From: Marchantia polymorpha subsp. ruderalis
Lineage: Eukaryota > Streptophyta > Marchantiopsida > Marchantiales > Marchantiaceae
NCBI GenBank assembly: GCA_037833965.1
Contig: AP031352.1
Coordinates: forward strand, 13,682,501-13,746,500
Length of the DNA: 64,000 nucleotides
Reading direction: 5' to 3'
Shown here: positions 50,806-61,724 of the stretch, one piece after another
Layout: each line of letters opens with the position of its first letter
Position numbering within the stretch: position 1 is the first letter of the stretch
Program-made: the position numbers and the translations under genes
The notes under the pieces: model-generated
What the model was told of the DNA's origin: nothing
The model's database searches: none
The model's input: the letters and a program-made list of their open reading frames with translations, nothing else

Positions 50806-52618
50806 TCACGCAGCAGTCTTTTGCTTCTTCGCAACTCGGTACGCACCGACAACACAGGCGTGGTCACGCTCGAAGGGCTCCAGTGTCACCTGCTCAGATG
50901 GTTTAAATTGTTCCTTTTGCAGTTTCTTCACCTCCGCCGCAAAAACGGCTTCCGCAGGGACGGTAGAATCGATACAGTTGGCCTGCAGACAGAACTCAAG
51001 TCAGCTAACTTTACAGATTTAGAGTTCACTGTAATACGTGCGTTCAGATGCGCAAGTTCTCAGGTGGAGGAAGGCCGAAAGCATACCTTGATTGAGATGA
51101 CAAAGTGACCACCGTTCTTCAAGAAGTTGTGGGCATTCAAAGCTACAATACGTGCCTGCGGGAAATAGCAGCAGCAGTGGACAACAAGTATCCAATGTAT
51201 CTTGTTGTCAGGTTTAAGCCGTATACCGTACGAACATATGACAGTCGGAAGACGGTACGACGGTGTCAGAGTAAATCAGTGTATAAATCATATCGGAGGG
51301 AGAGTCCGAAGTCCTAAGGCAGCAAGTGGTACCTACAGAATCGTAAGGCTAGCGCACGAATATCACATAGTCGAACTATCTACAGGCCCGTGAGGGCAAA
51401 AGCGTCAGAGTCGGATTTATCACTTATAATTAAGTGAAGGGGAATCCATAAATTCTTCATACGCTTGTAGTTGGAAAGCCGCAGTGGCTGAGTGAAAAGG
51501 AAGAAAAGAAAAACTTTTAGCATGGACTCAAACAGCACCTGATCAGGTTGGGCAACATCTGCGAAAATTACGTCGACCATTCCCATCAACATACGATATC
51601 TGTTGGGATGTCTGGCATCCTCGATAATGGGAATAACATTTGTCCGCTTCTTGGCCATGTTAACCAAGTCACGTCCACTTCGGTGAGAAAATTCCACAGC
51701 ATAAACAATACCAGTAGGACCGACGAGGTCGGACACATGAGAGACGGTAGTACCAGACGCAGCTCCCAGATACAGGACATGGGAACCTGGTTTCTGCAAA
51801 CGATAGTAACATAGAAAGTTAAAAAACACTCAAAGTGCAAACTAGGTTACGAGGGAATTCAATAGCGACAATGCACTCTATCAGCTGACAAACCAGCACC
51901 ACGATCACTGGTACGAAAACATTTCGCCTCGTGTCAGATTTCAAGGAAGAAAAGAGTAGGAAACTTGCAACGAAAATCTTACAATCCAAATGTTGTCTAC
52001 TCCTCCCAGGATTGCAGCCGCAAGCTTCGACCTGAAGGGGTTCCACACTCTGTACTCCACCTTCGCTCCAGGCTCTCCTCCCTCAACCTCGACACTAATC
52101 CTCTTCTCTCCGTACACGCTCTCTCCGGGTACCATGTTCTTGGTGACCAAAGCGTCTTCCTTCGCCTTGGCAACGAAAACACCTTCGTGTCTATGAGGTT
52201 CAATTACTACCTTCGCTCCTCCCTTCATTCCTCCTCCTCTTCCACCGCGGCCACCCCCTCGACCGCCTCCTCTACCACCTCCCCTTCCTCCAGGAGGTCC
52301 ACGACCTCCACCTCTTCCACCACCAAAGCTTCGGCCTCCACCTCTTCCGCCCCTACCTCCTCCATCTCCGCCTCGTCCTCCACGGCCGCCTCCGCGGCCT
52401 CCACCTCTGAACCCACCTGCAGCAATACAGCGGAAGGAAAATGTAAGTAACAACGATGAGGGCAACAGGACCCTGACGTCGAAAGGAGCGTTTCTCAGAA
52501 TGGAGATCGGCAAATATTTCCTAAGAAATCCACAGCACAACACAGGATAAAACTTCGAGCCCTTCCTTCCAGATACCAGTCAGTTGGTGTGCTCGTAACT
52601 CGATCTTTACTTACTCAT
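50806..52618 (-). CDS. FIB: Fibrillarin, rRNA 2'-O-methyltransferase of box C/D snoRNPs
   Basis: Fibrillarin is the nucleolar methyltransferase that modifies rRNA guided by box C/D snoRNAs. Five exons fit with GT-AG borders and phases: 52618-52615 (just ATGA), 52416-51983, 51793-51539, 51155-51087 and 50982-50806. They total 939 bases, or 312 residues. The N-terminus is the glycine-arginine-rich domain ([14 protein letters not shown] to [20 protein letters not shown]). The methyltransferase fold follows: [20 protein letters not shown] (SAM-binding motif I), [44 protein letters not shown] and GGHFVISIK. It ends [20 protein letters not shown]. All catalytic motifs are present. The extremely short first exon is notable. 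Confidence 0.96.
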
Positions 52619-52750
52619 GGTGACAGTTTAGAGCGCTCGTCCACACGTAAAGATTTCGGTCTACTCCGAGAGCTGATGTGAACTCGAGAAAAGGACTGAC
52701 TTCTCCACAGGACTTCGAGTTTCTACACCTTCATTGTCTGTCATAAGAGC

Positions 52751-52782
52751 TTAGGGTTTTATCACCCAGGGTTTTAGGGTTT
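52751..52782 (-). promoter_or_regulatory. Telo-box-like AAACCCTAA cluster upstream of fibrillarin
   Basis: The plus strand carries TTAGGGTTTT at 52751-52760 and AGGGTTTTAGGGTTT at about 52768-52782, so the fibrillarin sense strand reads AAACCCTAA repeats about 130-165 bases upstream of the start codon. Such elements are typical of plant genes for ribosome biogenesis. Confidence 0.6.
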
Positions 52783-53949
52783 GAACATCCTCCACGAGGG
52801 GAAAGAAAAACGGTTGCGTTACTGTGTTGTGGTACCGTGTCCATAGACTACGGACGGGGACTGAAAGTGGACTGTGGTTCGCACTATTTCTGCGGGGCCC
52901 ACAAACTGTACACCTAGTCATAGTTCTCCGTCACAGTTCACGTCTTCTGTCGAGGTAATCAGACGCGACGTCGCGAGATGGACAAGAGAGAGCGCGGCGG
53001 GGCCGTCGCGAGTCTTGACAATGGGATCCAAGCGGCCTCGACTATACGAGTCACAGAGGCAGACGTGGTCGCAATGCTGTGCGACTTCCACTTCCGTAGA
53101 CAGACAGACACCGCCGCAGCTGCCAGAGTGACTCGTCCAGAGTTCGAGGGGGAATCACGCTCCTCCTCGTCGCGTGCTGTAAACTCCTCAAACGAGCTCG
53201 TCCCGGAACTCGATTCCCATCGAGAAATCTGCTACAACTTCCAGCGCCGACGACGGCCACGCGTCGGTCGCCCCGTCAGCTTCCGAACCTTGGATCTCTT
53301 TCTAGCTCCAATCTCTGACAGTAACCCGTAACCTTGGCAGAGGCGCCGCACAATTAACAGCTCGAGAGGAGATTCACTCGAACGGGACTCGGGGTTTGTT
53401 CTGGGGTTTTAGGTCACAACGTGTAGTGTACGCGCGGGCCCGTTTCTTCGGCCCCGACACCGACTCCGCTGGCAAGTCTTTCGAGTCGAGTTCGATTTTC
53501 ACGTCCCATTGCGTCGTAATCTTGAAAGTGGTGCGTGCTTCTTTCTTGGTGGATACGATTGCAGATGCTGCGGGATCTCCGTTCGTGGGCATTGCTGTGG
53601 TAGCAGGGATTGTCGACAGGGAAATTTGACTCGATTCGAGATTAGCTGAGCTCTGGTGACAGGTGGAGAGGAGTGTCGGATGACGGGTGAGGAAATGCTG
53701 TCTTTTTTGAACTTTGTGAAATGGAAGGTTTGGTGGAGGTGTAGGACACGGTCAAGGGCGGAGGCTATGGGAAGTCGATAGTTTTTTGAGAAGTTGCCAC
53801 AAAGATTTTAATGTGGTGGGAGATGCTAGACTCAGCGTCTTGGAAATCCTAGCTTTTCCAAGAGAAAAGTTGTTCCTCGACACCATAACTGCGGTGGGCG
53901 TTGAAGAGGGTAACCCGGAACTGCTGCCAACTTCGGGACAAGCGCCAAG
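52783..53949. other. Bidirectional promoter region between fibrillarin and ISY1
   Basis: Fibrillarin runs leftward and ISY1 runs rightward from this interval. Plus-strand frames at 52874-53131 and 52978-53331 show no domain, although a short upstream exon of either gene could lie here. The composition is G+C-rich, as expected of a shared promoter and leaders. Confidence 0.5.
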
Positions 53950-54831
53950 ATGGCTCGAAATGAGGAGAAAGCGCAGTCTATGCTCAACAGGTTTCTGCAA
54001 TCCAAGAACGAGGAGAAGAAGAAACCCAAAGAGCGTCGCCCTTTTCTGGCCTCGGAGTGTAGGGACTTGGCAGAGGCAGACAGATGGAGACAACAGATTG
54101 TGCGGGAGATTGGTCGGAAGGTTATGGATGTTCAAAATCCTGGGCTCGGAGAGCACCGCTTAAGAGATTTGAACGATGAGATCAACAAGCTCATCAGAGA
54201 GAAAGGGCATTGGGAGGCGAGGATTCTGGAGCTTGGAGGACCGAATTACTCGAAAACTGGTCCGAAAGCTACAGATGAGGAGGGGAAGGAGGTCGATGCA
54301 GCCAGCGGTAAAGGGTTAGGCTATCGATATTTTGGAGCTGCCAAGCAGCTGCCGGGAGTGAAGGAGCTATTTGACAAGCCTCCTGAGTTGAGAAAGAGGA
54401 GGTCCCGATATGAGATGTACAAACGAATTGATGCCGATTATTATGGATACAGAGATGACGAGGACGGCTTGCTAGAAAAACTAGAGAAGGACGCAGAGAA
54501 GGAGATCAGGGCGAGGGCCATCGAGGATTGGCAGAGGGTAGAAGCCGTAAAAAATGAGGCTCGGAAGGGAGTAAAAAGTGGTGAGGTCGTAACGTCGAAA
54601 CCTCTTTTTGAAGAGGACGAGGAGGATATTATAGACGACGATGATGTCCAGGTAGAGAAGGAACGGCCCGCCCAACGGGAATTTGTTGCCCATGTCCCAT
54701 TGCCCGATGAGAAAGAAATCGAGAAAATGGTCCTTCAGAAGAAGAAGCAGGAATTGCTGGACAAGTACACGAGTGATACCCTCATGGAGGAGGAGCAAGA
54801 AGCGAAAGACATGCTCAACATTCACAGGTGA
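53950..54831 (+). CDS. ISY1: Pre-mRNA splicing factor ISY1 homologue
   Basis: ISY1 belongs to the NineTeen complex associated with the spliceosome and acts in the nucleus. This single uninterrupted frame encodes 293 residues. The conserved N-terminus MARNEEKAQSMLNRFLQSKN is followed by KERRPFLASECRDLAEADRW, GRKVMDVQNPGLGEHRLRDL and NDEINKLIREKGHWEARIL, with GYRYFGAAKQLPGVKELF further on. These are hallmark ISY1 blocks. The middle has DADYYGYRDDEDG, then long charged helices and an acidic patch (EEDEEDIIDDDD). The start is the first ATG before the conserved block. It is intronless while its neighbours have several introns. It is divergent from fibrillarin. Confidence 0.95.
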   Translation: MARNEEKAQSMLNRFLQSKNEEKKKPKERRPFLASECRDLAEADRWRQQIVREIGRKVMDVQNPGLGEHRLRDLNDEINKLIREKGHWEARILELGGPNYSKTGPKATDEEGKEVDAASGKGLGYRYFGAAKQLPGVKELFDKPPELRKRRSRYEMYKRIDADYYGYRDDEDGLLEKLEKDAEKEIRARAIEDWQRVEAVKNEARKGVKSGEVVTSKPLFEEDEEDIIDDDDVQVEKERPAQREFVAHVPLPDEKEIEKMVLQKKKQELLDKYTSDTLMEEEQEAKDMLNIHR

Positions 54832-57071
54832 TGAACACACTATCCAGAACCAAAGGTTTCAGCTGTCACACGTGGAGACTGCCGGAAGGAGAATTACCGA
54901 TGAGGTCCTGAGGTGCAGTATGTTTCGATTTCGCTACTCAGCCTCACAAGACGTCATTAATTGTATGATACGATTTTCAAGAAGTGCGATATATTTGTAT
55001 ATATCGTGTCAATACCTGTATTTTTCTCGTTGTGAGTCACAAGTTTTGAAGGCACTGTGTGAATGATTTTCAAAGGCCTGAACTGGAATTCGCTTTGCGG
55101 CCGAATTCTTTGATCTACCGTTGTCGACTCTTATCGTTAAAATACACTTGTAAGAATGGTGAGACCTGTACTGAAGAGTCAATGTTCTGGACTATGAGCT
55201 GGTTTATTGAGCTTCGTATGTTACGAGCGTTGCCCAATTTTCCGGAAGGAATCCGCATTTGCATTGCAGAAGACTTAAGTTATCTCGATCAGTAACATCT
55301 CTGCAATGTTGAAGAATGTGGCGTGTATATATGTATACATGTTTTTCCCCTACTCAAATATGCCTACATGGTTTTGTTCACGACACATCTTCTGCAGGTT
55401 GCTTACGGGGCTCGGAGCCTCACTCATTGGTCTCTAGTACGGGTCAATACCCATTTTCTTTAGATCCTCCTCATTCGACTAAATGACTTTGCTGCAAATG
55501 ATCCAGTTGATCATGTATGCCTATCTATGCCATTTATATGTTCCCTCGTGTCTTCTCATGATATACGCTGCTACTTTTGAACAACAGAATTATACATGTT
55601 ATCTGGGCAAGTACGTCAATAATATTGTTTGGATCATCATAGTTTCAAGACGGTGGACATATCTAAAGCACAGTAAGAATGGTTAGACTTTCTGAAATAT
55701 ATCGAAACCGCCGTGCAGATCGAACTTCACCAGGATGGAATTGTAAAGGTTTCGATCATTTTTTTGTGGTTTTGAGGTTGGGTGATTGGAATACTACTAG
55801 TTAAAAAAACTTAGCGTCAGCAGATCGAGCAGCATATGTGAAGGTGGTTGTATACCGCAAGGTTTTGGATCCACCTGTAGTTGTACGAACGATCACTTGG
55901 AATGTAGCTACGACTAAGTTTGGTTGTGGCAAGGAGAAAACTGTCTCATCCCACGAACACAGACGTCTTGGTTTCAGCCCTGTACTTTTACTATGTTCAT
56001 TTTCTTCACCAGTGTGACATTGGTGGAAATGCGAGGTATTTACACCGACTTCTCTGAATATTTACTAGCCGGTTCGGCAGAGTGACTTGAATAGTTTGAA
56101 ATAATTGCCTAGGTGTAAAGAGGTGCTCACACACAAACTGCCCAGACGCCACACCAACCCAGTCGACAGTCTGCTCTAAGAACTCAATCACGAAGTGAGC
56201 GGGCAAATACGATATTGTTTTGACAGAATCTTACCAAAAACATGAGTGGAGGTATCCGATTAAGTATTGAGTTAAACTAATTACTGATTATCCTTCAAAC
56301 TAAACTTCGAGATTGATGTCTTCAATAAATGCTCAAAGATACCCATCGCGTGTGAAAATATTAGTTCGAATGTTCCTCAATATATCCTCAAAGTACGGCA
56401 GAACACACCACTTCATTTTCTGCCCTCAACCCTGGCAACCTTGCTCTGCTCTGTAAAGCTCACACTCAAAGATCCCGTCAACTAGAATCAAGGCGACTTG
56501 CTCAGGGTCACACCACAACAAAAGATACATTGATACAGCTATGCCGCGAAATGTCATCTTTATAGACCGGAATAGGTCATAACAAGGAAATACAGATCCT
56601 ACAGCCTCTCGTCGCCGCGCAAGACACAAAAAGCTTACAGATCACTGATGTCAGGCTCTCATAGAAACCCAAAAGAAGGCCTCTTATTAGTACTAAAAGT
56701 GAAGAAGATTTACGGTTGATTTTGACCATAATATTTACAGCGAGGTGTGTTTCACTGATCCCAGATCCTATCTACATGACAAAAACAATGGTGAGAGGCA
56801 ATGACGAAGCTCTACAGCCCTTCACTCATACTCTACACGAGAAAATCATAAGTTTCCAACAAAATATCGTCCTAGACCACTGTGCTCTACGTATCTATAG
56901 ACCGAACAGAATTGATTTTCGTTGACCTAGTGTTCCAGATGTGGAGAACATGTGCAAGGGTTGAAAAGACATTAGCATTTGCTATTTTTTCTGTCCAAAT
57001 CGAGTTACAACTTTATCAAGACCTCAGTTTTGACTCAAGAAATCTGCTCTCGAGGATGTCTTAACATCATT
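54832..57071. other. Intergenic between ISY1 and the diacylglycerol kinase
   Basis: Both flanking genes end here (convergent), so it holds two 3' untranslated regions. It is A+T-rich with short open frames on both strands and no recognisable domain or RNA gene. Confidence 0.6.
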
Positions 57072-60000
57072 CTACACTTTCTTCGAGTGCCGAGATTTTC
57101 TTGAAGCTGAACCCTGTTGTTTCTGCTCATCGGCGACCGTTGCTTGCGAAATTGGCAAATTCATCTTTGCTGACTCGTCCGCTGGAATGATTTTTGCAAC
57201 ACAGTCCCCGGAGGCTAAGATTACAGCTTGACCTTTGTGAGTGATCTCCATGACTGTGGGATCCGTGTCAAGTGGTAGCTCTTGTTGCCAAGGCTCTCCG
57301 TCCACTCGCATATAAGTGTGGTCTTCCCCACCTTTGTGAAACTCAATTTTGACTTTATGGGCCTGCATAGCCCGCAATAAGAGTAAGCTAAAGCAATAAA
57401 AGCATAAAATTTTCGATCTGGGATCTCCATTCATATCTTTCAAGAAACGAACATACATCTTGAACTTTCAGCTTCCAAAAGTGCTAGCTTTTTACTCTGC
57501 ACTGTTGGAAAGTTTCGCTCGGTAGTTGTAGTCATGAAGATTGAACGCAATCGTCCGAACTAATTCAAGAAAGACTCAACAAAGACCAAAAACTTCACAC
57601 CTGTCTATCCACGATTCGGAGAAGAAATGTAGACGTAGGAGTAAATACAAAGAGATGACGTAAAGCTTTTAGCTTCGAATAAGTGAAAGTAAGAACGTAA
57701 CGTTTTACGAACCTGAGCTATTCTGGTACCGTGAGCCCGAGGAAAAATCATGGATGCGCCATGCCATCCATCTGTGAAGCCAACTATCTCTATGAGCCCG
57801 TCATTTACAAAAGGGGCAGTTAAATGTCTCTGCAAACAGCACGGCAGTGTGATCACTTTCACATTCGTTCATCATATTAAGCAAGGGAGGAAAGAACAGA
57901 TGACTACATCAATCAGAAGACTCACGTCAAACAAACAAATGGATACTAGTCGAGATAACACACAAGCTCCAGCTATAGACAGGTTGAATTACTAACATAA
58001 AAATCATACATACGGAAGGTCAACTCATCGCCTTGTTTATAAAGAGTGAAGCTATTCTTAAAATTCAAAGCTATTCTTGAAACGTGACTAAGATAAACTC
58101 TTTACGCACCTCCTTAGCTTTATCGCCACTGGGAGTACCCCACGGATTAAAACCTCCGGAAAAGCTTGGAAGATTTAATATCACAATGGATCTTATTCTG
58201 CAGTTCAACAAATGCGCCAGTAAGGAGATTGAACCATATACAAAGATTCATGTGTAAGATGTAAAACACCTCACAACGAAATAGTTTGGAAAGTAATATC
58301 TTAAGTTATGTCGGTGTCTACGACAATTAAGTTCAACATAACGCCTTATTTAAAAGAAAAGTTCAAAGAGGAAAAGAATTTAGAGTTTTGAGTAGGAAAC
58401 ATGAACAGACCTCCTTGATATATGGAGTTTGTCCCACTGACCATCGTATCTGGCTGTAAAAATGTTTGCCAGCGTGTTTATATTCCTACATTATTTTATT
58501 CGAGCACTTTAGAATGATCCCTTGAAATTTTCTTTCAGTGCAACTACCAAATCATCACAAAACAAAGAACATCCTCAGAATGATCTACAATTAGAGAGCC
58601 TGGAATTGCAAGATCAGAGATATTTACACAAGGTCTATAACTAAGATTGAGTCTCCAGATGAGAGTTGAGTCCTCACTTGGATCGGGGATGACAGCAGGG
58701 AGCACAAAACCAGCCTTGCCAGCAGGAAAAAAAGGCATACAGACCCTGCAATCAACATGAACACCATGAACAATTAGAGAAGGTATTGAGCAAACACTAC
58801 ATCGAGGCCATTCGCAATTTTGAACCAGTGAAGTAACACGCACAGACTTTCAAATCGTCAGTACAAAACCAAGACCTTTGCCTTCGAAAGGTTCTGGCTA
58901 CTACGATTGTAAGAATTTCTGGTAATGACAAACCTGATTCATAATTTGATTTTTGAAATATTTTGGATGTTTGTTTCGCATTGTGTGGAATGCGTAAGAT
59001 ACTTGTGAGTCCATCCCTGCACCAAATGAAGACATGTGTGTGGTCTTAAGGGGCAGTACATAATATGCATACGAGATAAGTCAGATACAGACTTCAGCGC
59101 TGACAGTGAAGTTTTAAAAGTGAAAAACAAGGCAGAGTGTTCCAACATACAATAAGATGAACGTCTGAAAACACGGTCATGAAACCTTACCTATACTCAT
59201 ATAGTTCCAGAAACCTCCTTGATAAGAATGTTGACCCTCCTACATCAACATACATTAGAATTACTAAGACAAGGTCAATTGCTGTATGAAGAAAAAGCAC
59301 ATAACCTCGCGATATTTTAAATTTTGCGAGCTCTTTGATTGTATTCTAAAGCTTCTAGCATGTCTTACCTGATAGCTCTCAGTGTTTTCTGGGACACGGG
59401 AAAACGATTCGTGAGTTTTCAAGGTATTCGACGCCAACAATTTTGATGACTTCATCTCCGACAAGGGGCTGTCTTCCAAGGGTTTAGACATGCGTATGAC
59501 CACGTGCCATCTGCAGCGATGGACTTCTCTTCCACATTAGTTTCAGATCTCCGATATGTAGCTAGGACGAATACATGTTTGACTCCTAACAGAATCCAGC
59601 CCGGTCAGAGATCAAGAGAAGAATTGCAACAACAAGAAGACAAAACGACTAAAAGATGTAAAACGTCTTTAATCTCATACTAAGTTACAGCAAGTGAAAG
59701 AAAAACTCAAATGCGTGGTAAGCGAAGCTAGATCGAAGCTTCTATGTGCTGCACAAGCGCCTAGTAACGTAAAAGCTGAACCTCTACCTGTCCACAGGCA
59801 TTGGTGATGCATCGGCAGTCTTCAACAAAATATCACGACAAGACTCCACCGTTGGTGTGGGATTTTTCTTTCCCTGTTGGAAGACATGAGACGACTTCCT
59901 CATTAAAAATGCCGACCTGCCAACATTTCTCCATGATTTGCGGAGCATATTTGCGTCACACGACTCGCAGTGAACCCGTCACTCCCTTGTCCTCCTCAGA

Positions 60001-61724
60001 AGTATTTATACTCTTACGAGTTTCAGTTGTATAATGATGGTTCAACCATATCCATTCCATTGGAAAGATACACTAAGCCCAATATCCGCCAGACTGAATA
60101 CAGATTATACGACCCATAGAGAGGAGACTTGAAAAAAGGAAACTTTCAGATAACTTTTGCTATGCTCTCAACAACTTACCCATCCGAACGAGAAGGGAAG
60201 ATTATTCCCCGTGCCCAGGGGTACAGTGGAAACAGGAGGGAGGTCCTTTAATTTCAAGTCAGCGACAGCTCCAAGCAACCAGCCGTGGGTTCCATCTCCT
60301 CCAGCCACCTGGAAGCTCAAACAGTTAGAACTTGTAATCAAGTGCCTTCAGAAAGGCTAGATTTGATAACCGAACCTCCCATGAGGACATGACCATATAA
60401 CAAACTTTTTGAGCTATAAGCTGTAACATGCTACATATGTGAATCACCAAAGGTACAATCTACTTCTGGGCACAGTCCAGATTGGGCCTTGATTTACTAT
60501 ACATACCACTTACATATTGTGTATCAAGCTTTAAATGTAAGTTTAACTCGCGAAGATCTTGACAGTTCTCTTACCACAATACGCAGTTTCGCTCTAATCG
60601 CAGTAGCAACTGGGTCACCATGCCTCTTCAATTTCTCAAGATGACTCAAAAAGTCTCGCAGAATTTCTTCAGGATTGTCCGCGGGAAGCTCGAAAACCTA
60701 GACAGAAATAATAAAGGCACAACTTCAGACATTAGTTCTTTGACGGTGCAGACAGTATTTTAAACAAAAAATTACAAGCGGAATACAACGATTAGCTGTT
60801 CAATTTCTCCGTAAATTATATCACTGCGTCAATACTAGAAATATGTACTTCATAAGAAAGTTTGGAAGAAACTCCTTAAACGACACAAATCATACCTGCT
60901 TTGGGTTCAAAAGGGCTCGAAAGTGTGGGAGTATCTGCGAACCCAACTGACCTCCACTCTTGGTATTTATGAAAACTAGAACAGGTGACCTATACAAACC
61001 AAAAGAATTGTGAGCTTTTTTGATAGCAGCCTCAGACAATGATTCTTCCCTGTTGGTCAGGCTTTTAAGAATTTGCAGAGAAAACAAGTAAAATCTAATT
61101 TATAGGTAAATGCGTGGAAGCGTTACAGGAACAATTCGTTTAGGTCTTTTAGCAAGTTCACTTAAGTACGAAGATAAGCATACACTTGACGGAAACTATA
61201 TCGCAGTATTGACTTTCCGGGAAATGCAATTCACTCAGAAATCTTTTCTGCGACGCAGCCTAAAGACTCTTGCCATGAGACATTCGCAGTAAAACCTCAG
61301 CGGGGAAAAAAGACTAAATCTCATATTCAATGAAGGTTAAAAGTCCTACAGTTTCCACCTAGCAACGGTTCACATCTAGCAGCTAGGATGGTCAGACAAT
61401 TTCTAAATCATCATTCAAATGCAAGAACTAAACAGACTGTTTGGGAAGACTAAAATTTCACTAACAAAAAGGTTACCGATTATCTTCCTCGTCCATATCC
61501 TTTATTTCTCTCAGTCCAGACATGCAATTATTTATTCCTTAGTAGACCTCTCTCTTCAAGTTTCCTCGCGTATCAAGTGAGGAGATTTACTCTGGGCACG
61601 TAATCTGGTTTGCATTCGACGGGGCCTTCTCTCGATTTAGTATGTACTCCGGAATGAGCATTTCCTCCATAAGCTCCACATTTTCATCTTTCTCCATCTT
61701 GCTTCTGAGTGGTTCAGTCATCAT
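57072..61724 (-). CDS. Diacylglycerol kinase, plant cluster III (DGK5-like)
   Basis: The enzyme phosphorylates diacylglycerol to phosphatidic acid in lipid signalling. Exons read in order from a probable start at 61724 ([27 protein letters not shown]). [20 protein letters not shown] follows at about 60990, [20 protein letters not shown] (about 60698-60573) next, then [15 protein letters not shown] with the ATP-binding GGDGT signature and [15 protein letters not shown] (about 60310-60175). [11 protein letters not shown] lies near 59870, [11 protein letters not shown] near 59510, [20 protein letters not shown] near 59240-59000 and [15 protein letters not shown] near 58700. Then come GQWDKLHIS (58440), [20 protein letters not shown] (58170), [20 protein letters not shown] (57820) and [13 protein letters not shown] (57310), with the stop at 57072. 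There is no C1 zinc domain, as expected for this cluster. One small exon near 58.6 kb and the 5' end are uncertain. Confidence 0.88.

Noticed and set aside
51965-52450. 161-codon plus-strand frame rich in serine and threonine
   Set aside because: It is the antisense shadow of the fibrillarin glycine-arginine-rich exon.
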